Positions 53,595 through 62,724 of a stretch of DNA of 64,000 bases are shown one piece after another. Below the pieces are notes generated by a model. It was not told where the DNA came from and ran no database searches. It saw only the letters and a list, made by a program, of their open reading frames with translations. How positions within the stretch are numbered: the first letter of the stretch is position 1; each line of letters starts with the position of its first letter. The position numbers and the translations under genes are program-made. Origin of the DNA: CAZNPH01 sp964574985 (GTDB taxonomy: Bacteria; Bacteroidota; Bacteroidia; Bacteroidales; SM23-62); assembly GCA_964574985.1 (NCBI GenBank), contig CAZNPH010000018.1, positions 1-64,000 of the forward strand. The letters are read 5' to 3'.

Positions 53595-55802
53595 TCATGA
53601 TCGGATCATATCCCGGATCAAAGAGCGCACATCCTTGTATGATTCAAGCTGGAAGCCGGCCAGACTCGGTTCCCAGCCCACCCTGATCGAATAAGCATGT
53701 TCCGGGAGGGTTTCAAACAGATTCTCATCGGTCCAGTCATCACCGATACCCAGAATGAAATCCCATGAATCCTTTTCCAGTTGTTCAAGGGCGATCCTTC
53801 CCTTGTGTATATTGAAAGGCCTGATCTCAAGGACTTTGTATCCTTCCAGGATCTGAAGGTTATAGGATGAGGCCAGGTCCCGCAGTTCGTCTTTCAGTTC
53901 ACGCACCCTCAGTGTCCCGAAATCGGGATCGGTCCTGGAATAATCCCAGGACAACATATAATCTTTTTCATGTACTTTTGAACCCGGTGTGCGGTCGGTA
54001 TAGTTCTGAAGCAGAGTCCGCACCTGTCCCTTCCATTCGTTGGTCAGGGTATCGGTCATTTTCCATTTGCCGTTTTCCTTCATCCAGATGCCATAATCGG
54101 CAAGGAGTGCAACCCCGTATTCGCCGAAATACCTGTCCAGGAAATTCCTGTCCCTCCCGCTGTAAATGATCAGTTTGTTTTTCGGGTCGGCGGACAGACT
54201 CCTGACCATATCCATCACTGTCTGGTCGGGTTTGTCACCTACCTTCATCTTTCTCAGAGGCATCAGTGTCCCGTCATAGTTGAGAAAAATGAGGCGTTTT
54301 TTGCTTTTCCGGAAATCCTCCAGTATCTTTTTCTTGCTTTCGGGGCGGAGTCTTTTGGCCATGACTTTTTCCTGCACCTCTGTCATGCCGATCAGACTCT
54401 CCATGAAATCTTTTGCCCATTTTTCCACATTATACCGTTTGATCCTTTCCTGCATCAGTTTGATCCTTTCGCGCTGTTCTTTTACAGGCATTTTCATGGC
54501 TTGCCTGATCGCTTCTGCCATGTTTTTGATGTTGTTCGGATTGACAATGATGGACTCCCCCAGTTCCCTTACCGATCCCGCCATTTCGCTCAGGATCAGA
54601 ACGCCTTTGTTCCCGGTTTTGGATGCAATGTATTCCTTGGCAATGAGGTTCATGCCGTCCCGGGCAGGGGTAACCAGCGCGATATCGGCTGCATTGTACA
54701 GCTCGATCAGTCTTTCCACGGGAAGTGATCTGTAAAGGTACCAGATGGGAACCCAGCGGATGGTTCCGTATTTGCCGTTGATATAACCGACCATCTGATC
54801 AACTTCCTCCTTGAGCATTTGGTAATGTTCCACGTTGGTCCGCGAGGGCACGGCGACCATGATCATGATGACTTTTTCACGGAAAGCAGGATTTTTTTCC
54901 AGGAAATGCTCAAAAGCCTTCAGCCGGTTGGGTATGCCCTTGGAATAATCCAGCCGGTCAATGGAAATAATGATCTTGCGATCCTCTCCGGTTGAGAAAT
55001 AATTCTCGATTTCCCGCTGGAGTTTTGATTTCTTGTTGGCCGGGAGATTCCTTCTTCTCAGGGCTTCTCCATGGAACTTTTCATAATTGATACCCATGGG
55101 GAAAGCATCGATTTTCACCTTTCTTTTGGACAGGTTGATCTGGTTGAATGTGGACTGGTGTCCGAGAAGCCTCCGGCTGCTGCTGATAAAGTGCCGCTGG
55201 TAATCATAGGTATGGAATCCCAGCAGGTCCGATCCCAGCATCCCTTCCAGTATCTCTCTCCGCCAGGGGATCAGCCGGAATATTTCATAAGAGGGGAAAG
55301 GGATGTGAAGGAAAAAACCGATGGTAACACCGGGATGTGCCTCACGGATCATTTTGGGCAGCAGCAGAAGATGGTAGTCATGTATCCAGATGATGTCATC
55401 CGGCCGTGCCTGTTCCGAGATGACTTTTGCGAACAGCTTGTTTACATGAATGTATGCTTTCCAGAGATCTTCACGGTATACCACATAATGTGTAAAGTAA
55501 TGGAACAAGGGCCAGATGGTCTTGTTGGAGAACCCCGAATAGTACTGGTTGATGTCCTGCTGGGAAAGAAAAACGGGAAGACAGTTTTCCTGTTCCATTC
55601 TTTCTGTGATCTCGGTTTTTTCCTTCCGGTTGATCCGGTTCTGTACGATCCCGGGCCAGCCGATCCACAGACTGTCATAGGTTTTGTATATTGATTTCAT
55701 CCCCGTTGCGAGTCCGCCTACACTGGGGGTTATGGCTATTTTCCCTCTCTGTTTGGACAAACTGAATGGCAGTCTGTTTGAAACGATGATGAGCCTTCTC
55801 AT
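53595..55802 (-). CDS. otsAB: Bifunctional trehalose-6-phosphate synthase / trehalose-phosphatase
   Basis: A 735-residue fusion. Residues 1-480 are the GT20 synthase (VSNRLPFSL, WIHDYHLLLLPKM, FFLHIPFPSYEIFR, SIDRLDYSKGIPNRLKAF, TPARDGMNLIAKEY), which makes trehalose-6-phosphate from UDP-glucose and glucose-6-phosphate. Residues 490-735 are the HAD-type phosphatase: IIYSGRDRNF (Ser548), Lys667 (IHKGRIAL) and GIGDDWTDENLF (686-697). However, the nucleophile motif reads FLNYDGTLMPL, with Asn508 where the family has Asp (DYDGT), so phosphatase activity is in doubt. It is divergent from the GH15 gene, a common pairing in Bacteroidota. Confidence 0.92.
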   Translation of the reverse strand: MRRLIIVSNRLPFSLSKQRGKIAITPSVGGLATGMKSIYKTYDSLWIGWPGIVQNRINRKEKTEITERMEQENCLPVFLSQQDINQYYSGFSNKTIWPLFHYFTHYVVYREDLWKAYIHVNKLFAKVISEQARPDDIIWIHDYHLLLLPKMIREAHPGVTIGFFLHIPFPSYEIFRLIPWRREILEGMLGSDLLGFHTYDYQRHFISSSRRLLGHQSTFNQINLSKRKVKIDAFPMGINYEKFHGEALRRRNLPANKKSKLQREIENYFSTGEDRKIIISIDRLDYSKGIPNRLKAFEHFLEKNPAFREKVIMIMVAVPSRTNVEHYQMLKEEVDQMVGYINGKYGTIRWVPIWYLYRSLPVERLIELYNAADIALVTPARDGMNLIAKEYIASKTGNKGVLILSEMAGSVRELGESIIVNPNNIKNMAEAIRQAMKMPVKEQRERIKLMQERIKRYNVEKWAKDFMESLIGMTEVQEKVMAKRLRPESKKKILEDFRKSKKRLIFLNYDGTLMPLRKMKVGDKPDQTVMDMVRSLSADPKNKLIIYSGRDRNFLDRYFGEYGVALLADYGIWMKENGKWKMTDTLTNEWKGQVRTLLQNYTDRTPGSKVHEKDYMLSWDYSRTDPDFGTLRVRELKDELRDLASSYNLQILEGYKVLEIRPFNIHKGRIALEQLEKDSWDFILGIGDDWTDENLFETLPEHAYSIRVGWEPSLAGFQLESYKDVRSLIRDMIRS

Positions 55803-55904
55803 ATCGAAATCCTTGTTTTACTGGGTTTTTAATCTGATATTGTGTATTTTTCAAGTTAGCAATTTTATCAATACGGTAAAGGATAAATGATAAGAAAGTG
55901 ATTA

Positions 55905-57737
55905 TTGAAAGACTATATCTTTTCCGGAATGGATCGCACGCTCAACAATCTTGATTACGGTGTCATAGGCAATTGCCGGTCTGCCGCCCTGGTTTCAAGG
56001 CTGGGCGACATTGAATGGTGTTGCCTCCCCACGTTCAATTCATCTTCAGTTTTTGCCAGGATCCTCGACCGGGATATCGGGGGTGAATTCGGCATACGGC
56101 CTGAAGGGGCATACGAGGTTACCCAGAAATACATCGATATGACCAACATCCTTCTGACCCGGTTTGAATGGAAAGAAAATATCTTTGAGATCATCGATTT
56201 CATGCCCATCTACCGGACCGAAAAAGGGGGATATTACAATCCTCCGGAGATCATCCGGTTTTTTCGTTGCATCAGGGGGAAACCGGCTTTCAGGATCGTA
56301 TATGACCCAAGGTTGAACTATGCGGAATACAAGGTAGAGACCCGGCTTCACAAGGATTATATCAAGAGCCATTCCCTGGACGGTCCGTACGAATCGGTGT
56401 ACCTCTACACGGATTTTAACAAGCATGATGTTGCAGAGGGCAGGATCATAGAAATGGATTCCGACGGGTACTTCCTGTTGAGTTATAACCAGAAGCTTGT
56501 GCGCCTGGATGCGGACAAGATCAACCTTGAGTATCAACGGACCAAAGTATACTGGCTGAACTGGATCGACCGGACCATTCAGTACAGACAGTACAATGAA
56601 CATATCATGAGGAGTGCACTGGTTCTGAAACTGCTTACCTATCAGAAAACCGGTTCCATCCTGGCTGCCATAACCACCAGTCTGCCCGAAACACTCAATG
56701 ACATCCGGAACTGGGATTACCGGTTCTGCTGGGTCAGGGATTCTTCCATGATCATCAAGACCCTGATCACGCTTGGCCATAATAATTCGGCAAGGAATTT
56801 TCTGAATTTCATGGTAGACCTGGTGCCCCATAAGGATGAAAAGATCCAGATCATGTACGGGATTGACGGGGACAAACAACTGGATGAACAGGTGCTTGTA
56901 CATCTTGCCGGATATGAGGATTCCGCACCCGTGCGCATCGGGAACGATGCCTACCGGCAGAAACAGAATGATATTTACGGTGTCCTGATGGATGTCATTT
57001 ATATGAACTTCAAACTGTACCTGCGGACACTTGACAACGTGGAAGACCTGTGGACGCTGGTCAGGGGGGTGGTGAGAACCGTTCAGGGCAACTGGCGGAA
57101 TCCGGACCGCGGAATATGGGAGATCCGGAGCGACAACCAGCATTTTGTTTTTTCCAAGGTCCTTTGCTGGGTTGCATTCGACCGTGGTGTGAAGATCGCC
57201 GAAATGCTGAGGCGGGAACCTTATATCAGGGAATGGTCGGAGAGCCGGGAAGAAATCAGGAAGGACATTCTGGAAAATGGCTGGAATGATTTAGCCGGAG
57301 CTTTTACGCAAACCTATGCAAATACGGACATGGATGCCGCCAACCTGCTCATGGAACCCTTCGGTTTCATTGAACCGAAGGATCCCAAATATGTTTCAAC
57401 AGTAAAGGCCATCAGGAAAGAATTGTGTTTTAACGGACTCATGTACAGGTATCGCAACGCCGATGATTTCGGAAGACCCACTTCCTCCTTTACCATTTGC
57501 TCTTTCTGGATGATCAAGGCACTGTACAGGATCGGACTGGAGGAGGATGCCCGGAAAATGTTCGAACAAATCCTGGGGTACAGCAATCACCTTGGACTTT
57601 TCAGTGAGGACATAGATTTCGGGAGCAAAAGATTGCTGGGGAATTTCCCCCAGGGTTATTCCCACCTGGCTTTGATCGAAGCCGCCATTCTCCTCTCCGG
57701 GCAGGAAGGGGACGGATTGAGGTTCTGGATGCCCTGA
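55905..57737 (+). CDS. Glycoside hydrolase family 15 (glucoamylase/trehalase-like)
   Basis: A 610-residue cytosolic GH15 enzyme. The frame opens at TTG 55905; ATG 55929 (MDRTLNNLDYGVIGNCRSAA) is a good alternative start. Catalytic acids: Glu406 in GIWEIRSDNQHFVF and Glu568 in LFSEDIDFGSKRLLG. DYRFCWVRDSSMIIKTLITL marks the (alpha/alpha)6 barrel. GH15 includes glucoamylases and trehalases; being 102 bases from and divergent to the trehalose synthase gene, it may degrade trehalose or glycogen-type glucans. Presence of both suggests a trehalose cycle. Confidence 0.88.
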   Translation: MKDYIFSGMDRTLNNLDYGVIGNCRSAALVSRLGDIEWCCLPTFNSSSVFARILDRDIGGEFGIRPEGAYEVTQKYIDMTNILLTRFEWKENIFEIIDFMPIYRTEKGGYYNPPEIIRFFRCIRGKPAFRIVYDPRLNYAEYKVETRLHKDYIKSHSLDGPYESVYLYTDFNKHDVAEGRIIEMDSDGYFLLSYNQKLVRLDADKINLEYQRTKVYWLNWIDRTIQYRQYNEHIMRSALVLKLLTYQKTGSILAAITTSLPETLNDIRNWDYRFCWVRDSSMIIKTLITLGHNNSARNFLNFMVDLVPHKDEKIQIMYGIDGDKQLDEQVLVHLAGYEDSAPVRIGNDAYRQKQNDIYGVLMDVIYMNFKLYLRTLDNVEDLWTLVRGVVRTVQGNWRNPDRGIWEIRSDNQHFVFSKVLCWVAFDRGVKIAEMLRREPYIREWSESREEIRKDILENGWNDLAGAFTQTYANTDMDAANLLMEPFGFIEPKDPKYVSTVKAIRKELCFNGLMYRYRNADDFGRPTSSFTICSFWMIKALYRIGLEEDARKMFEQILGYSNHLGLFSEDIDFGSKRLLGNFPQGYSHLALIEAAILLSGQEGDGLRFWMP

Positions 57738-57775
57738 ACGGTTTGTATAATCAGTCAATAAATAAAGATCGGGTT

Positions 57776-59191
57776 ATGAGGATATTCAACGGAAAAAGCG
57801 GTTTGTATACCGACATGTACGAGATTTCCATGGCGCAGGGGTATTTCTATACGGGAAAGGCAAAGGAAACAGCGGTATTTGATTATTTTTTCAGGAGCAA
57901 TCCCTTTGACGGGGGTTATGTGGTGTTTGCCGGACTCGGTGATTTGCTGGAAGTCCTTTCCGGGTTCCGGTTTGACCGGGAGGCACTGGAATATCTGAAA
58001 GAACAGGGATTCCGGAAAGAATTCCTGGATCATCTCTCGGATTTCAGGTTCAGGGGCGATGTATACAGTGTCCGGGAGGGCGAACTGGTATTTCCCGATC
58101 AGCCGGTCCTGATGGTAAAGGGCAACATCATTGAAACCCAGCTGGCGGAAACCCTGGTGCTGAACTATCTGAATTTTCAGTCCCTGATCGCCACCAAGGC
58201 TTCCAGGATGCGCCAGGTGGCCGGGGAAAAATTGTTGCTGGATTTCGGTTTGCGCAGGGCACAGGGGCTGGGTGGGTACCATGCCAGCAAAGCCGCTGTG
58301 ATCGGAGGATTTGACAGTACATCCAATGTGTTGAGCGGACTCCGGTTCGGTGTGAACATCAGCGGTACCCAGGCCCATTCATGGGTGCAGAGTTTTGAAG
58401 ATGAACTCGAAGCCTTCAGAAAATTCACGGAAGTTTCCCCGGAATTATCCGTATTGCTGGTGGATACTTATGACACCTTGAAGAGCGGGATACCCAATGC
58501 CATAAAGGTGGGCCTGGAAATGAAAAAGAAGGGCCTTGAGATGAAAGGCATTCGCCTGGACAGCGGAGACCTGGCATACTTCAGCAAGAAGGCCAGGGCG
58601 ATGCTGGATGAGGCCGGACTCAAATATGTGAAGATATTTGCCTCCAACCAGCTTGACGAACGTGTTATCCGCAGCCTGGAACTCCAGAAAGCCCCCATCG
58701 ACGGTTTCGGGGTGGGGACAAAACTGATCACAGGCAAGGATTCCGCCGCCCTGGACGGAGTATACAAACTGGCCATGCACGGCAACCATCCCAGTTTGAA
58801 AATCTCCGAGAATATTGAGAAACTGACTTTGCCCGGAGAGAAAAAGATCCTCCGGCTGGCAGATGACCATGGATATTTCATGGCGGATGCCATATGCCTG
58901 CATGATGAGGATCATGTGGAAAAGATCATTCACCGCATACACCATGATAAGCAGATGACTTTATCCGGACTGAACAAGGAAGCCATCCAGCAGAAGGTGA
59001 TGGAACAGGGGGAGATTACCGGGAAGCTTTTCTCTGCCAGGGAATCAGCTGCCTATAAAAAAGAAAGGCTTTCCCTGCTGCCTGAGGAACATCTGCGGTT
59101 TGAATCTCCCCATGTATACAAAGTGGGTGTGTCGGAAAAATTATTAAAACTTCAGAAGCGGATCGTTGGAGAAATCAAAGAAAAATTCTAA
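57776..59191 (+). CDS. pncB: Nicotinate phosphoribosyltransferase
   Basis: A 471-residue enzyme converting nicotinate and PRPP to nicotinate mononucleotide in NAD salvage. The start at ATG 57776 (MRIFNGKSGLYTDMYEIS) is preferred over TTG 57743. Motifs: GVNISGTQAHSWVQSFEDEL (residues around 205-220), VDTYDTLKSG, IRLDSGDLAYFSKKA and GVGTKLITGKDS. It lies 38 bases after the GH15 stop on the same strand. The start of a nicotinamidase (the preceding salvage step) is still readable just downstream as a relic. Confidence 0.92.
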   Translation: MRIFNGKSGLYTDMYEISMAQGYFYTGKAKETAVFDYFFRSNPFDGGYVVFAGLGDLLEVLSGFRFDREALEYLKEQGFRKEFLDHLSDFRFRGDVYSVREGELVFPDQPVLMVKGNIIETQLAETLVLNYLNFQSLIATKASRMRQVAGEKLLLDFGLRRAQGLGGYHASKAAVIGGFDSTSNVLSGLRFGVNISGTQAHSWVQSFEDELEAFRKFTEVSPELSVLLVDTYDTLKSGIPNAIKVGLEMKKKGLEMKGIRLDSGDLAYFSKKARAMLDEAGLKYVKIFASNQLDERVIRSLELQKAPIDGFGVGTKLITGKDSAALDGVYKLAMHGNHPSLKISENIEKLTLPGEKKILRLADDHGYFMADAICLHDEDHVEKIIHRIHHDKQMTLSGLNKEAIQQKVMEQGEITGKLFSARESAAYKKERLSLLPEEHLRFESPHVYKVGVSEKLLKLQKRIVGEIKEKF

Positions 59192-59202
59192 AATCGCATG
59201 GA

Positions 59203-59262
59203 ATTATTAGAATACTGATCATTCTGGACCTGCAGAATGATTTTTGTCCGGGAGGTGCCATG
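59203..59262 (+). pseudogene. N-terminal relic of nicotinamidase
   Basis: The frame at 59203-59262 reads IIRILIILDLQNDFCPGGAM, the distinctive N-terminus of bacterial nicotinamidases (LIIVDxQNDFCPGG, containing the catalytic Asp). It runs in frame into the rpiA frame at MPASREWKRKK, so a deletion removed the remaining 180 or so codons and joined the two. It follows pncB, the next enzyme of the same pathway, by 11 bases, which supports the assignment. An ATG at 59198 is out of phase by one base. Confidence 0.75.
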
Positions 59263-59967
59263 CCGGCTTCCCGGGAATGGAAAAGAAAAAAACAAGCATT
59301 GAATCCGAAGAAAATCGCCGCTGAAGATGCCACCCGGTTCATTGAGGAGGGAATGATCCTCGGGCTGGGCTCGGGCACCACCATGCTTTTTGCCATCCGG
59401 AAAGTAGGGGAGCTGGTTCGCCGGGGATTAAAAATTACGGCCGTGCCCACATCCAATTCCACGGCCGGACTCATACGGTCTCTGGGAATACCCGGTGCGG
59501 ATATCGATGACGTTCCCGCCATTGATCTGACCATTGACGGTGCCGATGAGATAGACGGAAAAGGCAACGGGATCAAAGGCGGCCGGGGAGCCCTGTTGTA
59601 TGAAAAGATCGTGGCTGCAAATTCGAAGAGGAATATATGGGTGGTTGAAGGATACAAGCTGGTTGAGCGTTTGGGGAAATTCCCCCTGCCTGTGGAGGTG
59701 GTTCCTTTTGGCCATAAAAAAACATGGGCTATTCTCAGGGAAAAAGGTTATGAACCCGTATTGAGGCAGGAAAAAGGAAAGATATTCATTACCGATTCAG
59801 GACATTACATTCTGGACCTGCACCTGGGAACCATTGCCGAACCCGGACGGCTCAGCCAGGAGCTGAAGATGATACCCGGGGTCATTGAACATGGTTTGTT
59901 CCTGAATACCCCGGATAAAGCCGTTGTCGGAAACGGTTCGGGTGTGCGGGTGATCGATTTCAAATGA
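59260..59967 (+). CDS. rpiA: Ribose-5-phosphate isomerase A
   Basis: A 235-residue enzyme interconverting ribose-5-phosphate and ribulose-5-phosphate. Motifs: LGLGSGTTMLFAIRKV (33-48), TIDGADEIDGKGNGIKGGRG and LLYEKIVAANSKR. The GGRGA loop replaces the usual GGGGA. The recognisable family begins at LNPKKIAAEDA, so TTG 59299 may be the true start; ATG 59260 comes from the nicotinamidase relic fused in frame. The gene ends 1 base before the convergent mlaD gene. Confidence 0.92.
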   Translation: MPASREWKRKKQALNPKKIAAEDATRFIEEGMILGLGSGTTMLFAIRKVGELVRRGLKITAVPTSNSTAGLIRSLGIPGADIDDVPAIDLTIDGADEIDGKGNGIKGGRGALLYEKIVAANSKRNIWVVEGYKLVERLGKFPLPVEVVPFGHKKTWAILREKGYEPVLRQEKGKIFITDSGHYILDLHLGTIAEPGRLSQELKMIPGVIEHGLFLNTPDKAVVGNGSGVRVIDFK

Positions 59968-59968
59968 T

Positions 59969-61051
59969 TCAGCGACCGGATTCTTTTCCTTTTACCTTGT
60001 CGATTTTTTTCCCGGAGAACATTCTCAGCAACCAGCTGTTTTCAACCGTTACAGCGGCATTGCTAACATCTTCCGCACCCTGGTTGATGTTCCCGATGGT
60101 AATTTCCACCGTATCCGCCAGGATGCTGTCATTGAGCAACCTGCTGATCAGTCCGCTTCCCGAATTGATCTTTTCGGTTATCTCGTTGAGTTGCACGGTG
60201 ATGTTTTCAATGCTCTTGCTGCTCCCGGAGAGCCTTTCACCGGTTTCGCCCAATTGGGAGGTCAGGGCGGTATCCGTGAACAACTTTCCGAAGATCCCCT
60301 CGCCGCGCTTGATTTCTTCAGCTATTTCTGCAAAATCCTCTGAAATCCGGGTGATGTTCCTGCTGACGGTGTCCATGTTCATGGCAAAACTTGTATCATT
60401 CAGCAATCTGCCAAAAATGCCCTGGTTGCTGCTGATGTTTTCGGAAAGCCCTGATAGATCCCCGGTGATCCCGGCCAGATTCCGGCCGGCCATGTCCAGG
60501 TTCCGGATCAGGGTTGTATCGGTAAACAGTTTTCCGAAAACACCTTCTCCGCGGTTGATCTTTTCGGTGATGCCGATCAGGTTATGGGTGACCTCCGCTA
60601 TGTTCACACTGGATTCCTGGAAGGTCTTCAGTATCTCATCGATCTCCACGGGTTCGACGGAAGCAAGGATATCGTTGTCTTCGACGATGCCTGATTCAGG
60701 ATTCCCCGGCAGTATATGCAACACTTTGTTTCCCATCAGTCCTTCCGAGCCTATGGTTGCCCTGGAATCCTTTTTAATGAATTTCCTGACATCCTCATCC
60801 ACGGTCATTTCAACAAAGACGGTGGAATCGGTAAGGATATAAACCCCGCTGACGGTTCCCACATCGATTCCCGAAAAACGGATGTTGTTCCCTGCCTTGA
60901 GTCCTTCCACATCCCTGAAAATGCTTCCCAGCCGGAAGTTCGCTCCGAACATGCTTTGTTCCCTGCCCAGGATATAAATGACCAGTACAAACAAAAAAAC
61001 AGCCAGGGCGATAAAAAAACCGAGACGGATCAGAACACTTTGTTTTTTCAT
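59969..61051 (-). CDS. MlaD-family MCE protein
   Basis: A 360-residue periplasmic protein anchored by one N-terminal membrane helix (FFIALAVFLFVLVIYILG, 12-29). The MCE domain spans about 38-115 (FRDVEGLKAGNNIRFSGIDV). Behind it are four repeats of about 45 residues, each with a GEGIFGKLFTDT-like motif (GEGVFGKLFTDT, NQGIFGRLLNDT, GEGIFGKLFTDT, GSGLISRLLNDS) in helical surroundings, probably forming the needle-like tunnel. Its ATPase and permease follow upstream in the same operon. The complex moves phospholipids between membranes. Confidence 0.88.
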   Translation of the reverse strand: MKKQSVLIRLGFFIALAVFLFVLVIYILGREQSMFGANFRLGSIFRDVEGLKAGNNIRFSGIDVGTVSGVYILTDSTVFVEMTVDEDVRKFIKKDSRATIGSEGLMGNKVLHILPGNPESGIVEDNDILASVEPVEIDEILKTFQESSVNIAEVTHNLIGITEKINRGEGVFGKLFTDTTLIRNLDMAGRNLAGITGDLSGLSENISSNQGIFGRLLNDTSFAMNMDTVSRNITRISEDFAEIAEEIKRGEGIFGKLFTDTALTSQLGETGERLSGSSKSIENITVQLNEITEKINSGSGLISRLLNDSILADTVEITIGNINQGAEDVSNAAVTVENSWLLRMFSGKKIDKVKGKESGR

Positions 61052-61063
61052 TTTTCAGAATAT

Positions 61064-61801
61064 TTAAACAAAAAAAGATTTAACGAGCGGGTCATTGCTT
61101 TTGCCAAGCTCCGAAAAGCTTCCTTCGGCAATGAATTTCCCGTTGTGAAGAATGAATATGCGGTTGCCTGTCACTTTGGCCACATTCTTATCGTGGGTCA
61201 GTATCACCGATGCGGTCCGGTACTTTTTTTGGATCCGCACGATCAGTTCACTGATCTCGTGAGAAGTGAAAGGATCCAGTCCGGTCGTCGGCTCATCATA
61301 AAAAATGATATCCGGCTTCAGGATCAGTGTCCGGGCCAGTCCGATCCTTTTTTTCATTCCCCCCGACAATTCCACTGGCATTTTGTCCACGGCTTCCACC
61401 AGGTCGACATTTTCCAGGGCCTCTATGATCAGTTTGTCCAGTTCTTCCTCATCCATTTTGATATTCGTCCTGATCAGGGGGAATGCCAGGTTTTCCCTGA
61501 CATTCATTGAATCGTACAGGGCTCCGGCCTGAAACAGGTATCCGATCCTTTTCCGCAGGTTGTTCAATTCCTGATCATCCATTTTCATGATGTCTTGTCC
61601 AAGTACGGTAACATCCCCATGGTCAGGTTCAATAAGCCGGACAATGCATTTGGTGAGCACCGATTTGCCGGCTCCTGATTTGCCCATGACCACCAGGTTT
61701 TCTCCTGCGGACAGATCGAAGGATAAATGATCGAGCACAACATGCTGGCCGAATGATTTGCAAAGTTCCTGAACTCCTATGACCGTTTTGTTTTCCTGCA
61801 T
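61064..61801 (-). CDS. ABC-transporter ATPase, MlaF-like
   Basis: A 245-residue ABC ATPase. Walker A VVMGKSGAGKSVLTK (about 34-48), Q-loop FQAGALYDSMNVREN, signature LSGGMKKRIGLART, Walker B IIFYDEPTTGLDP and H-loop VILTHD. The sequence matches the MlaF/YrbF group of lipid-transport ATPases. It lies 12 bases from mlaD and 15 from the permease gene, so the order is permease, ATPase, MCE protein. Confidence 0.93.
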   Translation of the reverse strand: MQENKTVIGVQELCKSFGQHVVLDHLSFDLSAGENLVVMGKSGAGKSVLTKCIVRLIEPDHGDVTVLGQDIMKMDDQELNNLRKRIGYLFQAGALYDSMNVRENLAFPLIRTNIKMDEEELDKLIIEALENVDLVEAVDKMPVELSGGMKKRIGLARTLILKPDIIFYDEPTTGLDPFTSHEISELIVRIQKKYRTASVILTHDKNVAKVTGNRIFILHNGKFIAEGSFSELGKSNDPLVKSFFV

Positions 61802-61816
61802 GTTTTTCCTTGATCC

Positions 61817-62668
61817 TTATGAAAAAAAGTTGGTCAACTGAACCGCGATCAGGTCGATGACAAAAATGGCAAGCGATGCACTGACCACCGCTTCGTTGGC
61901 TGCATTTCCCACCCCCCGGGTGCCCAATCCGGAATAATAACCCTTGTAGCAGCCGATGATGCCGATGGCAAATCCGAAAACAAAGGTTTTGATGGTGGCC
62001 GGAATAACATCGATGAAATGTACCGGGTCAAAAGCCAGATCAAAATACAGGGGCAATGTAATATTACCCTCAAAGTTCATCCCCACAAAGGAACCTAGCA
62101 GGGCAATGGCATCGGCATAGATCACCAGGAGGGGGACAATGAAAGTGGCTGCCAGCACCCGGGTAACCACCAGGTAATTGACCGGATTGGTGCCGGAAAC
62201 CTCCATGGCTTCTATCTGTTCGGTAACCCGCATGGATCCCAGTTCGGCCCCGATGCTGGAACCCAGTTTGCCGGCCAGGATCAGTGCGGTCACCACCGGA
62301 CCGATCTCCCTGATGATGGATACGGAAACCATACTGGGAAGCCAGGATTCTGCACCGAATTCCAGCAGTACGGGCCTGGATTGCAGGGTCAGCACCAGTC
62401 CCATGATGAATCCCGTGATGCCTACCAGGGAAAGGGATTTAACTCCCATCTCAAAGCTGATCCTGACCATCTCATAAGTCGCAAAAGGCCTCCAGAAGAG
62501 GTTCCTGAAAAATTTCCCGGCAAACAGGGTGATTTCCGCAACCTCGATCAAAACCCGCCTGGTTACACCGACGGGGTCCGGACTGTATTCCAGGAAATTT
62601 TCGATGTATGAATGCCTGGGAGCATCCCCCGGATTTTCCTTTTTATTTTTTTTCTGGTTTTCTGCCAT
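61817..62668 (-). CDS. ABC-transporter permease, MlaE-like
   Basis: A 283-residue permease starting at ATG 62668 (MAENQKKNKKENPGDAPRHS); the longer frame to 62788 overlaps the neighbouring membrane gene and is discarded. Six hydrophobic segments follow, including ITGFIMGLVLTLQSRPVLLE, VVTALILAGKLGSSIGAELG and GNAANEAVVSASLAIFVIDL. The conserved EAMEVSGTNPVNYLVVTRV (EQIEA loop) identifies the MlaE family. First gene of the lipid-transport operon. Confidence 0.93.
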   Translation of the reverse strand: MAENQKKNKKENPGDAPRHSYIENFLEYSPDPVGVTRRVLIEVAEITLFAGKFFRNLFWRPFATYEMVRISFEMGVKSLSLVGITGFIMGLVLTLQSRPVLLEFGAESWLPSMVSVSIIREIGPVVTALILAGKLGSSIGAELGSMRVTEQIEAMEVSGTNPVNYLVVTRVLAATFIVPLLVIYADAIALLGSFVGMNFEGNITLPLYFDLAFDPVHFIDVIPATIKTFVFGFAIGIIGCYKGYYSGLGTRGVGNAANEAVVSASLAIFVIDLIAVQLTNFFS

Positions 62669-62724
62669 ACAATGAAAAACGTGATGTACGGTAAATTTAC
62701 ATAAAAAGATGCGATTTTTCAGGA

